Shown: in pieces, positions 8,029-23,250 of the stretch
Position numbering within the stretch: position 1 is the first letter of the stretch
Layout: each line of letters begins with the position of its first letter
Origin: Terriglobia bacterium
GTDB lineage: Bacteria; Acidobacteriota; Terriglobia; UBA7540
Assembly (NCBI GenBank): GCA_030041095.1
Contig: JASHON010000181.1
Span: 40,631 to 104,630, forward strand
Direction of reading: 5' to 3'
Length of the DNA: 64,000 nt
Notes under the pieces: generated by a model
The model's database searches: none
What the model was told of the DNA's origin: nothing
What the model saw: the letters and a program-made list of their open reading frames with translations, nothing else
Program-made: the position numbers and the translations under genes

Positions 8029-8928
8029 TCATCGTCCGAATGCCCACGCCACCATCAGCGGGAACTCTTCTCGCCAGAATGCGCCACCGTGTGACCCAGC
8101 TCGCTCATTCATGACGACATCCGCATCTGCATCGCGCAGCGCGTCCGCCCACCTCCTTGCATTCTCGAGGAAGAACGGCTCCTGTGTGCCAGCGACAAGG
8201 TAGGTGCGCGGAAGCGGACTCGGCATAACGCCGGGCGGCTTGTAACCGCCGCCAGGCGGGGCGGAGAAGACCGCACCGTAAAGATGTGGATGCCGGAGCC
8301 CAAGAGCAAGGGCCAGCTCTCCACCCGCCGAGACGCCGAACACTGCCGTGCGTTCAATGGGCAGCGCCACGCCAAAATGCGACACCGTCCATCGGCGAAC
8401 GTCCTCAACGAAGAACTTCTCGTGTGCCGCGAAGCGCTCTGGCTCAAAGCCCGGTGAGTATTCCTGGAGCCGCAGCGTCTCATCGGTCAACCCATTTACA
8501 CCGACGATCATGGTGGACGGTACGCCGGCCTTCTCGAGCAACCGGCCTCACTTCGAGATTCGCTGACCGTCACCGGCGAAGACGATTGCTTCGGGCGGGT
8601 CAGGCGGAACGTACACCGTGACCTGCCTTCCACCGTCGTACTTGAACATCTCGGTGACAAACTCTCCCGAGACCGCGCCGGTAGGCTCGGCGGGCGTTCC
8701 GCCGGACTCGCTGAGCTTGCGGTTGACGTGATTCCGTGCTTGTTTCTTCACGGCCTTGACGGTATTGTCCGTGTCGCGCGTCACCCAGGCTGAATTCACC
8801 CGGCCAACAAATGCCTTTTCAAAACTTCAGAGCTCGTGTGGCTTGCCCGGATACCCGCTTTTGGACCTGCAAATCCGCACGAGGCCAAAAGCTCGACCCG
8901 TTTCATCTTTCGCAGCGCCGAACAGCAC
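8029..8928 (-). pseudogene. Putative esterase (alpha/beta hydrolase) with two in-frame TGA codons
   Basis: One reading frame runs from about 8928 to the stop at 8029 but is interrupted by TGA at 8827-8829 and at 8548-8550. The C-terminal 170 residues are clearly an esterase-D-like hydrolase. They include FGVSAGGELALALGLRHP (G-x-S-x-G nucleophile elbow), RTYLVAGTQEPFFLENA (acid region) and AGSHGGAFWREEFPLMVAWAF (catalytic His). The segment before the second stop, KYDGGRQVTVYVPPDPPEAI, is the usual N-terminal strand of the same domain, so the stop cuts the enzyme. The TGA at 8548 stands where GQ-I-S-K-x-G would normally carry Trp. Frame continuity across both stops argues for point nonsense mutations. 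The extra N-terminal 100 or so residues are not recognised. Confidence 0.75.
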
Positions 8929-8943
8929 GGCGATGATCGGTTC

Positions 8944-10281
8944 TTAGAACTTAGTCAAGGAAGAAAAATTGAAATCAAGGACTTTCACCGCGGGCACGAC
9001 CATTTCAATGGATTCCTCGCCGGCCGTGCGCTTGGAGGGGCTCATCATTTCCACACAGTTGAGTAGATCGATGATGCTTGCATTGAACCGGAGATTCTTG
9101 ACGCCGTATTTGATTTCGCCGTCCTCAATCCAGAACGTGCCATCGCGCGTCATGCCGGTTAGGATCTTCTTATAAGGGTCCACTTCGCGGATGTACCAGA
9201 GACGCGTCACGAGAAGCCCCCGCGAAGTTGAGCGGATCATTGCTTCGTGGCTGTGCGGGCCGCCTTTCATCACAATATTCACTGGCGCTTCGCCGTATTC
9301 GTTTGGCAGGGGAAAGCCATGGCCAGTGGCAGGGACGTGATGCTTGCGGGCGCTCTGACGAGAGTAAACCAGGTTCTTTACAATTCCATCCTTGACTAAT
9401 TCGACGCGCTCGCGAGGAATGCCCTCGCCGTCGAACGGAGCGCCGCCCTGGAGCGGATGGTAAACATCGTCCGCAATATGGATGTTGCTGCCAAAGACCT
9501 TCTGGTTCAACCGGCCCGTGAGGCTGCTTCGCTGCTCGTCGACGGCGAGCGCGCCAAAGTCGAGAAGCAGAAATCCAAACATATCCAGCAGGGCAGCCGG
9601 CTCCAGGATTACTGTATATTTGCCCGCTGGAACCTCACGCGGCTCGCGGCTCTCGAGGGCCTTCCGGGCAGCGCAGTTGGCAGCATCTTCGATATCAAGC
9701 ATTCGCCACCGTTGGCCGGTTCGCTTGGCCCAGCCTGAGCTGGAGGCGCCGAGCATGGTGACGGAAAACTCGGATACGGACTCCTCATGAAACACTGAAA
9801 GACCGCGGGAAGTATAGAGACCGTGCGCCACGGATCCACTGGAAAAAGCACCGGCAGCCGTGAGGCCGTCGTGTTCGGCGCGCTCGATCACTCGCCCGAC
9901 CGTCTCCGCGCGCGAGCGAGGGTCCAACTCAGCCGTTTCGCCGTCGTACCGGTCCACAGGACGGTAAGTTTGCGGCCCGGGAACAGGAAGCAGGTCCGGA
10001 TCGGGCGCCTGAAGCTCGGCAAGCGCCAGAGCCGTCTCACAGGCGCGGCGTACCGACGCATCGTCGAAGCGGTTCGTGCTCGTTCGCGCCGTGCGTTGGC
10101 CGGAAACGGCACGGATGGAGAGGACGATGTCTTCTTCCGCGACGTTCTGGTGGATGGTGTTGTTGGCAAAGCGTGTCAAGGAATAGGAAGTCCCGGTGAC
10201 ACTGGCTTCCGTTTCCTCTGCGGTCGAATACTTGAGGACCTTACTGAATATCTCGTCGGCAAATTGGCGGGATAGATTCAT
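8944..10281 (-). CDS. pmbA: PmbA/TldE-family metalloprotease subunit
   Basis: The 445-residue protein shows the PmbA/TldD fold. It has an N-terminal domain with SLTRFANNTIHQNVAEED, a central region DGLTAAGAFSSG, and the C-terminal SSLTGRLNQKVFGSNIHIADD, DGEGIPRERVELVKDGIVKN and TRLWYIREVDPYKKILTGMTRDGTFWIEDG (given here in parts of one stretch). It lacks the HExxxH zinc site, as expected of the TldE partner, which works in a heterodimer with TldD to trim unfolded or peptide substrates. It is 54 bases downstream of tldD in the same direction, so co-expression is likely. It follows the family closely in length, and no oddity is seen. Confidence 0.9.
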   Translation of the reverse strand: MNLSRQFADEIFSKVLKYSTAEETEASVTGTSYSLTRFANNTIHQNVAEEDIVLSIRAVSGQRTARTSTNRFDDASVRRACETALALAELQAPDPDLLPVPGPQTYRPVDRYDGETAELDPRSRAETVGRVIERAEHDGLTAAGAFSSGSVAHGLYTSRGLSVFHEESVSEFSVTMLGASSSGWAKRTGQRWRMLDIEDAANCAARKALESREPREVPAGKYTVILEPAALLDMFGFLLLDFGALAVDEQRSSLTGRLNQKVFGSNIHIADDVYHPLQGGAPFDGEGIPRERVELVKDGIVKNLVYSRQSARKHHVPATGHGFPLPNEYGEAPVNIVMKGGPHSHEAMIRSTSRGLLVTRLWYIREVDPYKKILTGMTRDGTFWIEDGEIKYGVKNLRFNASIIDLLNCVEMMSPSKRTAGEESIEMVVPAVKVLDFNFSSLTKF

Positions 10282-10335
10282 CGGTTGAGTGGTTTTTCCA
10301 TTGAATCAACGAACCGATGACTCAATGGCCAAATC

Positions 10336-11793
10336 TCATTGTTGGTAAGCCACGCCGACATGGATTTTCCGGATGCGCACCGGTGACGCTCCGTGACCCG
10401 TGCCCATGGTTTGCGGAGGCTGACCCTTCCCGCAGTTCGGCGTGCCCCAAAGCACCCAGTCTTCCGGCCCGCACACCGCATCGCAAGCATTCCAAAACTC
10501 GGTGGTGATTCCCCCATAACTGGGATTCTTCAACATGCGCGTCTTGCGTCCGTTACGGATTTCCCAGCCCACCTCAGTACCAAACTGAAAGTTGTAACGG
10601 CGATCATCAATGGACCAGCTTCGGTTCGTCTCCATGTAGATGCCTTCCCCAGTGTCGGCGATCAAATCCTCCAACGTTCCGTTGCCTGGGAGCAGGCTCA
10701 CATTCGTCATGCGAATGAGTGGAATGCGATTCCATGCCTCGGCGCGCATGGCTCCGCTCGACCGGGCGCGGCCCGTCATCGCCGCCGACTCGCGGGAAGT
10801 GAGATAGCCCACAAAGAGGCCATTTTGAATGATAGGTGTGGACTGCGCCGGCACGCCTTCATCGTCATAAGCAAAGGTGCCCAGGCCGGGGCCGTGCGCG
10901 ACGGTCGCATCCGCGACGACATTAATGGCCGGGGAGCCATACTGGAGCCGGCCGGGTTGATCGAGCGTCAGGAAACTCATTCCGGCATAGTTGGCTTCGT
11001 CGCCCAATACGCGATCGAGCTCGATAGGATGCCCAATCGATTCGTGAATCTGCAAACCCACCTGCGACGAGCCAAGAATGATGTCGAAGAAGCCTTCGGG
11101 GCACTGATCACACCGGTGTAGTTCCGCTGCCTCTTCGGCAATGCGGGGTGCGTGCTTGAGCAAGTCCAGCTCTTCAACCAATTCGTAGCCGCGCGTCTGG
11201 TATTGTCCTCCAAACGAGTTCGGATACGAACGCCTCTGAATCTGATCTCCGGAAAATGAAGTGGCTACGAAGCCGGCGCCCGTTTGCGTTTTCACCTGCC
11301 GAATCTCAGACCCTTCCGACGAAACGAAGAGCTGATCGACACGCCGAAAATCCATAGAAGCTTCAGCTAAGGTGATGCCTTGAACGCGTCGCAACTCCTG
11401 GTCTACGCGGAGCATCAAGTCGAGACAAGTGGAAACAGGCAAGGAGAATGGGTCAATCTGGCATTCGCCCTCCCAACGGTCTACCACCTTGCCTTCGGGC
11501 GCGAGCATGACCTCCCGCTTCCGGCACAGCGCGCTCGCGCGCGCCACCTCAACGGCTTGTGCCGCAACCGCATCCACCGAGGTGACATCCAGATAGCACG
11601 TTGAGGCGAACCCCCAGCTTCCATCGGCAATCACCCGAATCCCTAGGCCGAGCGATTCCGAGTCACGCACTTGCGCTGCCTGCCCGTTCTTAGTGGAAAG
11701 ATACCGCTGGCGGATGTCTATGACACGCACGTCCGCATAAGTTGCACCACGCGCGGCCGACGTATCCAAAGCTCGTTGTGCTGACTCTTTCAT
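10336..11793 (-). CDS. tldD: TldD-family metalloprotease (catalytic subunit)
   Basis: The start at 11793 (MKESAQRALDTSAARGATYADVR) matches the TldD N-terminus better than the open codons upstream to 11862. The product is 485 residues. HESIGHPIELDRVLGDEANY contains the HExxxH zinc-binding motif that marks the catalytic subunit. Downstream are GPGLGTFAYDDEGVPAQ, RARSSGAMRAEAWNRIPLIR and the C-terminal CGKGQPPQTMGTGHG, all typical of TldD. With PmbA/TldE it forms a cytoplasmic heterodimer that degrades unfolded peptides and in some bacteria matures ribosomal peptide natural products or toxins and antitoxins. No precursor peptide gene was recognised nearby, so housekeeping peptide turnover is the simplest reading. 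Confidence 0.92.
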   Translation of the reverse strand: MKESAQRALDTSAARGATYADVRVIDIRQRYLSTKNGQAAQVRDSESLGLGIRVIADGSWGFASTCYLDVTSVDAVAAQAVEVARASALCRKREVMLAPEGKVVDRWEGECQIDPFSLPVSTCLDLMLRVDQELRRVQGITLAEASMDFRRVDQLFVSSEGSEIRQVKTQTGAGFVATSFSGDQIQRRSYPNSFGGQYQTRGYELVEELDLLKHAPRIAEEAAELHRCDQCPEGFFDIILGSSQVGLQIHESIGHPIELDRVLGDEANYAGMSFLTLDQPGRLQYGSPAINVVADATVAHGPGLGTFAYDDEGVPAQSTPIIQNGLFVGYLTSRESAAMTGRARSSGAMRAEAWNRIPLIRMTNVSLLPGNGTLEDLIADTGEGIYMETNRSWSIDDRRYNFQFGTEVGWEIRNGRKTRMLKNPSYGGITTEFWNACDAVCGPEDWVLWGTPNCGKGQPPQTMGTGHGASPVRIRKIHVGVAYQQ

Positions 11794-12020
11794 CGGGGGA
11801 TGTGGAGACTCGATTCTGTGCTTGACGGATTCACAGGACCAGAGCCTCGTCCTCCGTGGCACGTAGTCGATTGTTCGTGGTTACGCACAGAGCGGTTGGC
11901 TTACTTCAGTAAGTTGCCGATTGCGGCGAATAGTTACGTCCGCTCTAAAACATTCGGCAGGCTCAGAACGAGAGCGAACCCCTGCGGGTGACGAGCGCAA
12001 GAACGGCTGCAGGCAACCCG

Positions 12021-14455
<2,435 letters not shown>

Positions 14456-14504
14456 TTTCGGCTCCCTTCGCCAAGCATCGTTGTCAGTAATAAGGCAAAC
14501 CGCC

Positions 14505-14534
14505 AGCCTAACATGCGCTCATCTAGCCTGTCAA
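14505..14534 (-). promoter_or_regulatory. Sigma70-like promoter for metK-ahcY
   Basis: On the minus strand a perfect -35 box TTGACA (14534-14529) is followed after 18 bases by TAGGCT (14510-14505). This would start transcription about 40 bases upstream of the metK GTG. It is supported by match and position only. Confidence 0.5.
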
Positions 14535-14669
14535 ACACACCCAACGCGCCAATGTAGCGGCGCGCAGCGCAAGTAATGTCTTGACAAAGATTCTTGAGTT
14601 ATGCTTTGGTACTCTTTTCTCGGACTCGAAGGCCTTGCGTCGTGTTCGAAGAAGCTCCTAAACTGTATT

Positions 14670-14936
14670 ATGCGAGACGTCGAAATCAACCTGACCGAGC
14701 CGCGCTACGAGGCAGCCTTCTTTTATGGGCTGTTTCTGCGTGGCTATCCGCTGCAAAAGCTTCGCGCGGATATTGACGTCCCTCCCAACGTACTTGAAAG
14801 CTGGCAGCGCCTGGCCACGCGCGATCCGTGGTATCGGGCGACCGTCAAGCGTATGGTTGATTACCGCAAGGAAGTCCTCGCCATCTTCGATTCGCTCGTA
14901 TTTCACGAACTGGAAGTTCCGTCCCGCACGCAGTAA
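14670..14936 (+). CDS. Small hypothetical protein with HTH-like segment
   Basis: I do not recognise this family. The chosen start (14670) gives 88 residues beginning MRDVEINLTEPRYEAAFFYG; codons are open back to 14601. The segment PLQKLRADIDVPPNVLESWQ has the spacing of a helix-turn-helix, with a predicted second helix before VPPNVLESW. The end is acidic (VLAIFDSLVFHELEVPS). It lies 31 bases upstream of queF on the same strand, so it may be co-transcribed. A TTGACA at 14581-14586 could belong to its promoter. A regulatory role for the que genes is only a guess from position. Confidence 0.6.
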   Translation: MRDVEINLTEPRYEAAFFYGLFLRGYPLQKLRADIDVPPNVLESWQRLATRDPWYRATVKRMVDYRKEVLAIFDSLVFHELEVPSRTQ

Positions 14937-14967
14937 CCGGGCGATATCCCTGCTAAAATTATCTACG

Positions 14968-15390
14968 ATGCCTAAAGCCTATACGGAAGAACACGCACGA
15001 GCGGGACTTGGACACGCTTTGCCGGCCATCGAAACGTGGCCAAACCAATATCCTGCCTACGAGATTGAGGTTCAGATTCCCGAATTCACATCTGTCTGCC
15101 CCAAGACCGGGCTTCCGGATTTTGGAAAGCTCACGTTGAGATACATTCCCCGGAATAAGTGCATCGAGCTCAAATCGCTCAAGATGTACTTGTTGGCCTA
15201 CCGCAACCTCGGCATCTTCTACGAGAACGTCGTGAACCGTTTCTTGCGTGATGTGGTCAAGACCGCCGATCCGATTCAGGCTGAAGTCATAGGAGAATTC
15301 ACCCCAAGGGGCGGGCTGGAATCCAGGATTACTGCGCGCTGGAGTAAAGCAGACGGGTTTAGGACTAAGGCAAAACGCCAGGGACCGTAG
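14968..15390 (+). CDS. queF: 7-cyano-7-deazaguanine reductase (NADPH-dependent), QueF type I
   Basis: QueF reduces preQ0 to preQ1, the last soluble step before insertion into tRNA. The 140-residue length fits the short, unimodular form. FTSVCPKTGLPDFG carries the catalytic Cys (thioimide former) and Asp, and IELKSLKMYLLAYRN is the family E-x-K-S-x-K-x-Y motif. The open frame extends upstream to 14725, but the ATG at 14968 is the only start that gives the expected N-terminus. queC follows after 54 bases, and queE comes next. The queD and folE steps are not in this window. Confidence 0.93.
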   Translation: MPKAYTEEHARAGLGHALPAIETWPNQYPAYEIEVQIPEFTSVCPKTGLPDFGKLTLRYIPRNKCIELKSLKMYLLAYRNLGIFYENVVNRFLRDVVKTADPIQAEVIGEFTPRGGLESRITARWSKADGFRTKAKRQGP

Positions 15391-15444
15391 GCCACAGCTC
15401 GCGGCGATGACTCGGCCTGAGCGACGAACCGTTAGATTTACGTT

Positions 15445-16149
15445 ATGGAGCATTCGCCAAAACCGCGAGCCATCGTTCTCCTTAGCGGCGGATTAGATTC
15501 CGCCACGCTGCTGGCGATTGCCCTGAGCGAAGGTTACGAAGTGTACGCTCTGTCCTTCCGCTATGGTCAAAGGCATGAAGGAGAGTTGAACGCAGCGCAA
15601 CGACTCGCCAAGACCATGGGTGCGCGCGAGCACAGGATCTTCAGTGTGGATTTGCGAGCCTTCGGTGGCTCCGCATTGACGGATGACATCTCCGTTCCCA
15701 AAGGCCGCGATCTTACCGCGAATCACGCGATTCCGCCCACGTATGTCCCCGCCCGCAACACCGTTTTCCTGTCCATCGCGTTGGCCTGGGCGGAGACGTT
15801 GGACGCAGCCGATATCTTCATCGGCGTCAACGTGCTCGATTACAGCGGCTATCCCGATTGCCGTCCCGAATACATCGAGGCTTTTCAACGCATGGCCGAT
15901 CTGGCCACGAAGGCAGGCGTGGAGGGCAGGCGGAAAACTCAAATCCATACGCCGCTGATTCATCTGCATAAATCAGAAATCATCCAAAAGGGACTTGCTC
16001 TCGGCGTGGATTATTCCCGGACCGTTAGTTGTTACGACCCATCGCCGCAAGGCGAACCCTGCGGCGAATGTGACGCGTGCCAGTTGCGCCAAAGCGCATT
16101 TGCCAAACTCGGCTTGCAAGATCCGGCGAGGATAGAAAGTGGTAAGTGA
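15445..16149 (+). CDS. queC: 7-cyano-7-deazaguanine synthase
   Basis: QueC converts 7-carboxy-7-deazaguanine to preQ0 with ATP and ammonia. The 234-residue protein begins with the ATP-pyrophosphatase P-loop [15 protein letters not shown] (about residues 11-25). It contains [16 protein letters not shown] and [17 protein letters not shown], and ends with the zinc-binding Cys cluster [20 protein letters not shown]. It sits between queF and queE on the same strand, separated from queE by a 179-base repeat-containing spacer. All catalytic features appear intact. Confidence 0.95.
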   Translation: MEHSPKPRAIVLLSGGLDSATLLAIALSEGYEVYALSFRYGQRHEGELNAAQRLAKTMGAREHRIFSVDLRAFGGSALTDDISVPKGRDLTANHAIPPTYVPARNTVFLSIALAWAETLDAADIFIGVNVLDYSGYPDCRPEYIEAFQRMADLATKAGVEGRRKTQIHTPLIHLHKSEIIQKGLALGVDYSRTVSCYDPSPQGEPCGECDACQLRQSAFAKLGLQDPARIESGK

Positions 16150-16328
16150 TCAGGCGTCAGCTATCAGTCTTCAGCGATGAGCAGTCAGCGGTCAGCTAAC
16201 AGCAGACCTCCGTCAGAGACAAGCTCAGCGGCCGTTGCGAACATGCTGGGCGCGGCCCTGCACGCGCCGGACGCTAATTTCTGGCGCCTGGCGATTGACT
16301 GCTGATTGCTGTTAGCCGATTTCTCTGT
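16150..16328. repeat. Degenerate GTCAG/ATCAG repeat spacer with inverted ends
   Basis: The spacer between queC and queE is built of many near-copies of CAGCxATCAG/GTCAGC. GCTAACAGCA at 16195-16204 is matched in reverse complement by TGCTGTTAGC at 16307-16316, so the RNA could fold across it. Similar AATCAG-rich text recurs at 57227-57300, which suggests a dispersed repeat type. Confidence 0.5.
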
Positions 16329-16958
16329 ATGGCATACAAACTGAAGGAAATCTTCTACAGCTTGCAGGGTGAGGGAGCCCGAGTGGGGACACCCGCGGTT
16401 TTCTGCCGTTTTGCCGGTTGCAATCTTTGGTCGGGACATGAAGAAGACCGCGAGGAAGCGGTTTGCCAGTTTTGTGACACTGATTTTGTAGGAACAAATG
16501 GCCAAGGCGGGGGATTTTTTTCGTTCGCGGACGAGTTGGCCGAAACGCTGCGCCGGATGTGGCCAGGCGACGGCCGGCCTTATGTCATCTGCACGGGCGG
16601 CGAGCCTTTGTTGCAGTTGGACGAAGAGTTGGTCAGCGCCATGCATCGGCTGGAGATGGAAGTGGCGATCGAGACCAACGGAACGCGCCTGCCTCCGCCA
16701 GAAATCGATTGGATTACCGTCAGCCCGAAAGCGGCGGCGCCGCTGGTTCTGACCGAAGGTGACGAGCTGAAGTTGGTTTATCCGCAGCGCGGTGCGGAGC
16801 CGGAACGATTCGAACGTCTCAATTTTCACTTTTTTTACCTTCAACCCATGGATGGGCCGGAACGCGAAGAGAATACGGTTCAGGCGCTTCGCTACTGCCT
16901 CGAGCACCCGCGCTGGCGCTTGAGTCTGCAAATCCACAAAATTCTTGGCATTCGTTGA
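16329..16958 (+). CDS. queE: 7-carboxy-7-deazaguanine synthase (radical SAM)
   Basis: QueE rearranges 6-carboxy-tetrahydropterin to 7-carboxy-7-deazaguanine, the step before QueC. The 209-residue protein begins with the QueE signature KEIFYSLQGEGARVGTPAVF. It then has a radical-SAM cluster motif of the long-insert kind, CNLW..., with the later Cys pair in CQFCDTDFVG. CTGGEPLLQLDEEL is the SAM-binding GGE motif. The long gap between the first and second cluster Cys is a known trait of QueE. The C-terminus QIHKILGIR is family-like. The start ATG is at 16329, after the repeat spacer, with only a weak ribosome-binding site. Confidence 0.94.
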   Translation: MAYKLKEIFYSLQGEGARVGTPAVFCRFAGCNLWSGHEEDREEAVCQFCDTDFVGTNGQGGGFFSFADELAETLRRMWPGDGRPYVICTGGEPLLQLDEELVSAMHRLEMEVAIETNGTRLPPPEIDWITVSPKAAAPLVLTEGDELKLVYPQRGAEPERFERLNFHFFYLQPMDGPEREENTVQALRYCLEHPRWRLSLQIHKILGIR

Positions 16959-17081
16959 GCGCATCGGCGTTTATGCTCTCGATAAAAACTATTAATTTCA
17001 CCCGCGCATTGAGCGAGCCTGATAATTCAAGGTAACCTGTAGTTTCTGGAGTAGCTGGGTGCTTGAGCTATCCCTTTTGTT

Positions 17082-21664
<4,583 letters not shown>

Positions 21665-21683
<19 letters not shown>

Positions 21684-21750
21684 GAGTTAGGGTTTAGCGG
21701 AGATTTGCGGTGTGACGCTTGCCGCCCAGGCACTCGTTGCCAACCCCAAT
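21665..21750. repeat. Inverted repeat spanning the gltB stop and the gltB-gltD spacer
   Basis: ATTAGGGGTTGG (21665-21676) is matched in reverse complement, with one extra base, by CCAACCCCAAT at 21740-21750. It also contains tandem TTAGG-like units. The first arm codes for the last residues of GltB. It could form a hairpin in the mRNA between the two subunit genes. Confidence 0.45.
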
Positions 21751-21771
21751 CTCTAACCTCCGGTTTTCAGG

Positions 21772-23178
21772 ATGGGCAAAGTCACAGGCTTCAAAGAATT
21801 CACGCGTGAAACTCCAACTCGCCGCCCGGTCGTCGAGCGGGTGAACGATTTCCTCGAGGTGTATCAACCGATCGAGCGGGAGATGGTGACAAGGCAAGCG
21901 GCTCGCTGCATGGATTGCGGCATCCCTTTCTGCCATACAGGGTGCCCGGTGTCCAACATCATCCCTGACTGGAATGACCTTGTCTACAAAGATCATTGGA
22001 AGGATGCACTGCGCATTCTGCAATCCACAAACAACTTTCCGGAATTCACCGGCCGTCTCTGCCCTGCCCCGTGCGAAACTGCCTGTGTGCTCGGCATCAA
22101 TGAGCCGCCGGTCGCCATCAAGACGATCGAGCAATCCATCGCGGAACGAGGTTTCGAAGAAGGATGGATTGTGCCTGAGCCGGCGGCCAGGAGCACGGGC
22201 AAGCGGGTTGCCGTGGTCGGCTCAGGACCTGCGGGCCTTGCGGCGGCGCAGCAGTTGGGCCGCGCGGGCCATGCCGTCACTGTTTTCGAGAAAGCGGACT
22301 GCATCGGCGGCCTGCTCCGCTACGGCATCCCCGATTTCAAGCTGGAAAAACGAATCCTCGACAGGCGTCTGGAACAACTGATTGCCGAGGGCATCCGCTT
22401 CGAAACCCACGCGCATGTTGGACACAACGTGCCCGTCGAAGACCTGCGAAAAGATTTTGACGCGATTCTGCTGGCTGGCGGCGCAGAACAGCCTCGGGAT
22501 CTGAAGGTGCCTGGACGCGAGCTGCCGGGAATTCATTTCGCCATGGAGTTCCTGCCGCAGCAAAACCAACGCAATGCCGGCGATCGGGTGGAAAACCCGA
22601 TTCTCGCTACAGGTAAAGAAGTGTTGATCATCGGCGGTGGCGACACCGGCGCGGACTGCTTGGGCACCACGCATCGGCAAAAACCGCGTTCTGTGCGCCA
22701 GTTTGAGATCCTGCCCATGCCGCCTGCATCGCGCTCGCCGCTCACCCCATGGCCACTCTGGCCGCTGCAGCTTCGTACGGAAAGCTCTCACGAAGAAGGC
22801 GGCTTGCGGGAATGGTCCATTGCCACGACTCGATTCACGGGAGATGCGGACGGCAACGTTCGCCACCTCCACGCCGTGCGCGTGGGTCCTCCGCCAAAGT
22901 TCGAGCCCGTTGCCGGAAGCGATTTCACTCTCGATGTTGGCCTCGTCTTGCTGGCCATGGGATTCACCGGACCGGTTCAAAATGGCATGATCGCGCAACT
23001 GGGAGTCAAGCTCGATGCTCGGGGCAACGTGGAAACGAACTCCAATTATATGAGCTCCGTCCCAGGCGTGTTTGTTGCGGGTGATATGCGCCGCGGCCAG
23101 TCTCTGGTTGTTTGGGCAATCAGCGAAGGCCGCAAAGCCGCCCATGCCCTCGATCGGTATCTGGCCGGCGGCCAGTAG
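21772..23178 (+). CDS. gltD: Glutamate synthase small subunit (GOGAT beta)
   Basis: The 468-residue NADPH-dependent subunit passes electrons to GltB. The N-terminal iron-sulfur region has [20 protein letters not shown] and [12 protein letters not shown]. Two Rossmann motifs follow: [19 protein letters not shown] (FAD) and [18 protein letters not shown] (NADPH). The C-terminal FAD contact is [20 protein letters not shown]. The length and motif order match the bacterial small subunit. It is downstream of gltB in the same orientation, so the complete enzyme is encoded here. The spacing and a weak site before the ATG could leave GltD translation dependent on local RNA structure. Confidence 0.96.
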   Translation: MGKVTGFKEFTRETPTRRPVVERVNDFLEVYQPIEREMVTRQAARCMDCGIPFCHTGCPVSNIIPDWNDLVYKDHWKDALRILQSTNNFPEFTGRLCPAPCETACVLGINEPPVAIKTIEQSIAERGFEEGWIVPEPAARSTGKRVAVVGSGPAGLAAAQQLGRAGHAVTVFEKADCIGGLLRYGIPDFKLEKRILDRRLEQLIAEGIRFETHAHVGHNVPVEDLRKDFDAILLAGGAEQPRDLKVPGRELPGIHFAMEFLPQQNQRNAGDRVENPILATGKEVLIIGGGDTGADCLGTTHRQKPRSVRQFEILPMPPASRSPLTPWPLWPLQLRTESSHEEGGLREWSIATTRFTGDADGNVRHLHAVRVGPPPKFEPVAGSDFTLDVGLVLLAMGFTGPVQNGMIAQLGVKLDARGNVETNSNYMSSVPGVFVAGDMRRGQSLVVWAISEGRKAAHALDRYLAGGQ

Positions 23179-23250
23179 AATCGGGGGCAGTCATCCGTCG
23201 CCAGCCTGTAGCATCCGGTCTGAATCCGGGCCTTGAGCGATTGCAACTTG

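Noticed and set aside
8548..8829. In-frame TGA codons as selenocysteine sites, given that selA is present
   Set aside because: The codons stand where Trp or Arg would be expected, not Cys. No downstream SECIS-like hairpin is obvious, and the protein family is not a selenoprotein family.
14456..14504. SAM or SAH riboswitch before metK-ahcY
   Set aside because: The leader from the likely promoter is only about 40 bases and lacks the conserved cores of known SAM/SAH classes.
16150..16328. CRISPR array
   Set aside because: The repeats are short, degenerate and unevenly spaced, without unique spacers or cas genes.
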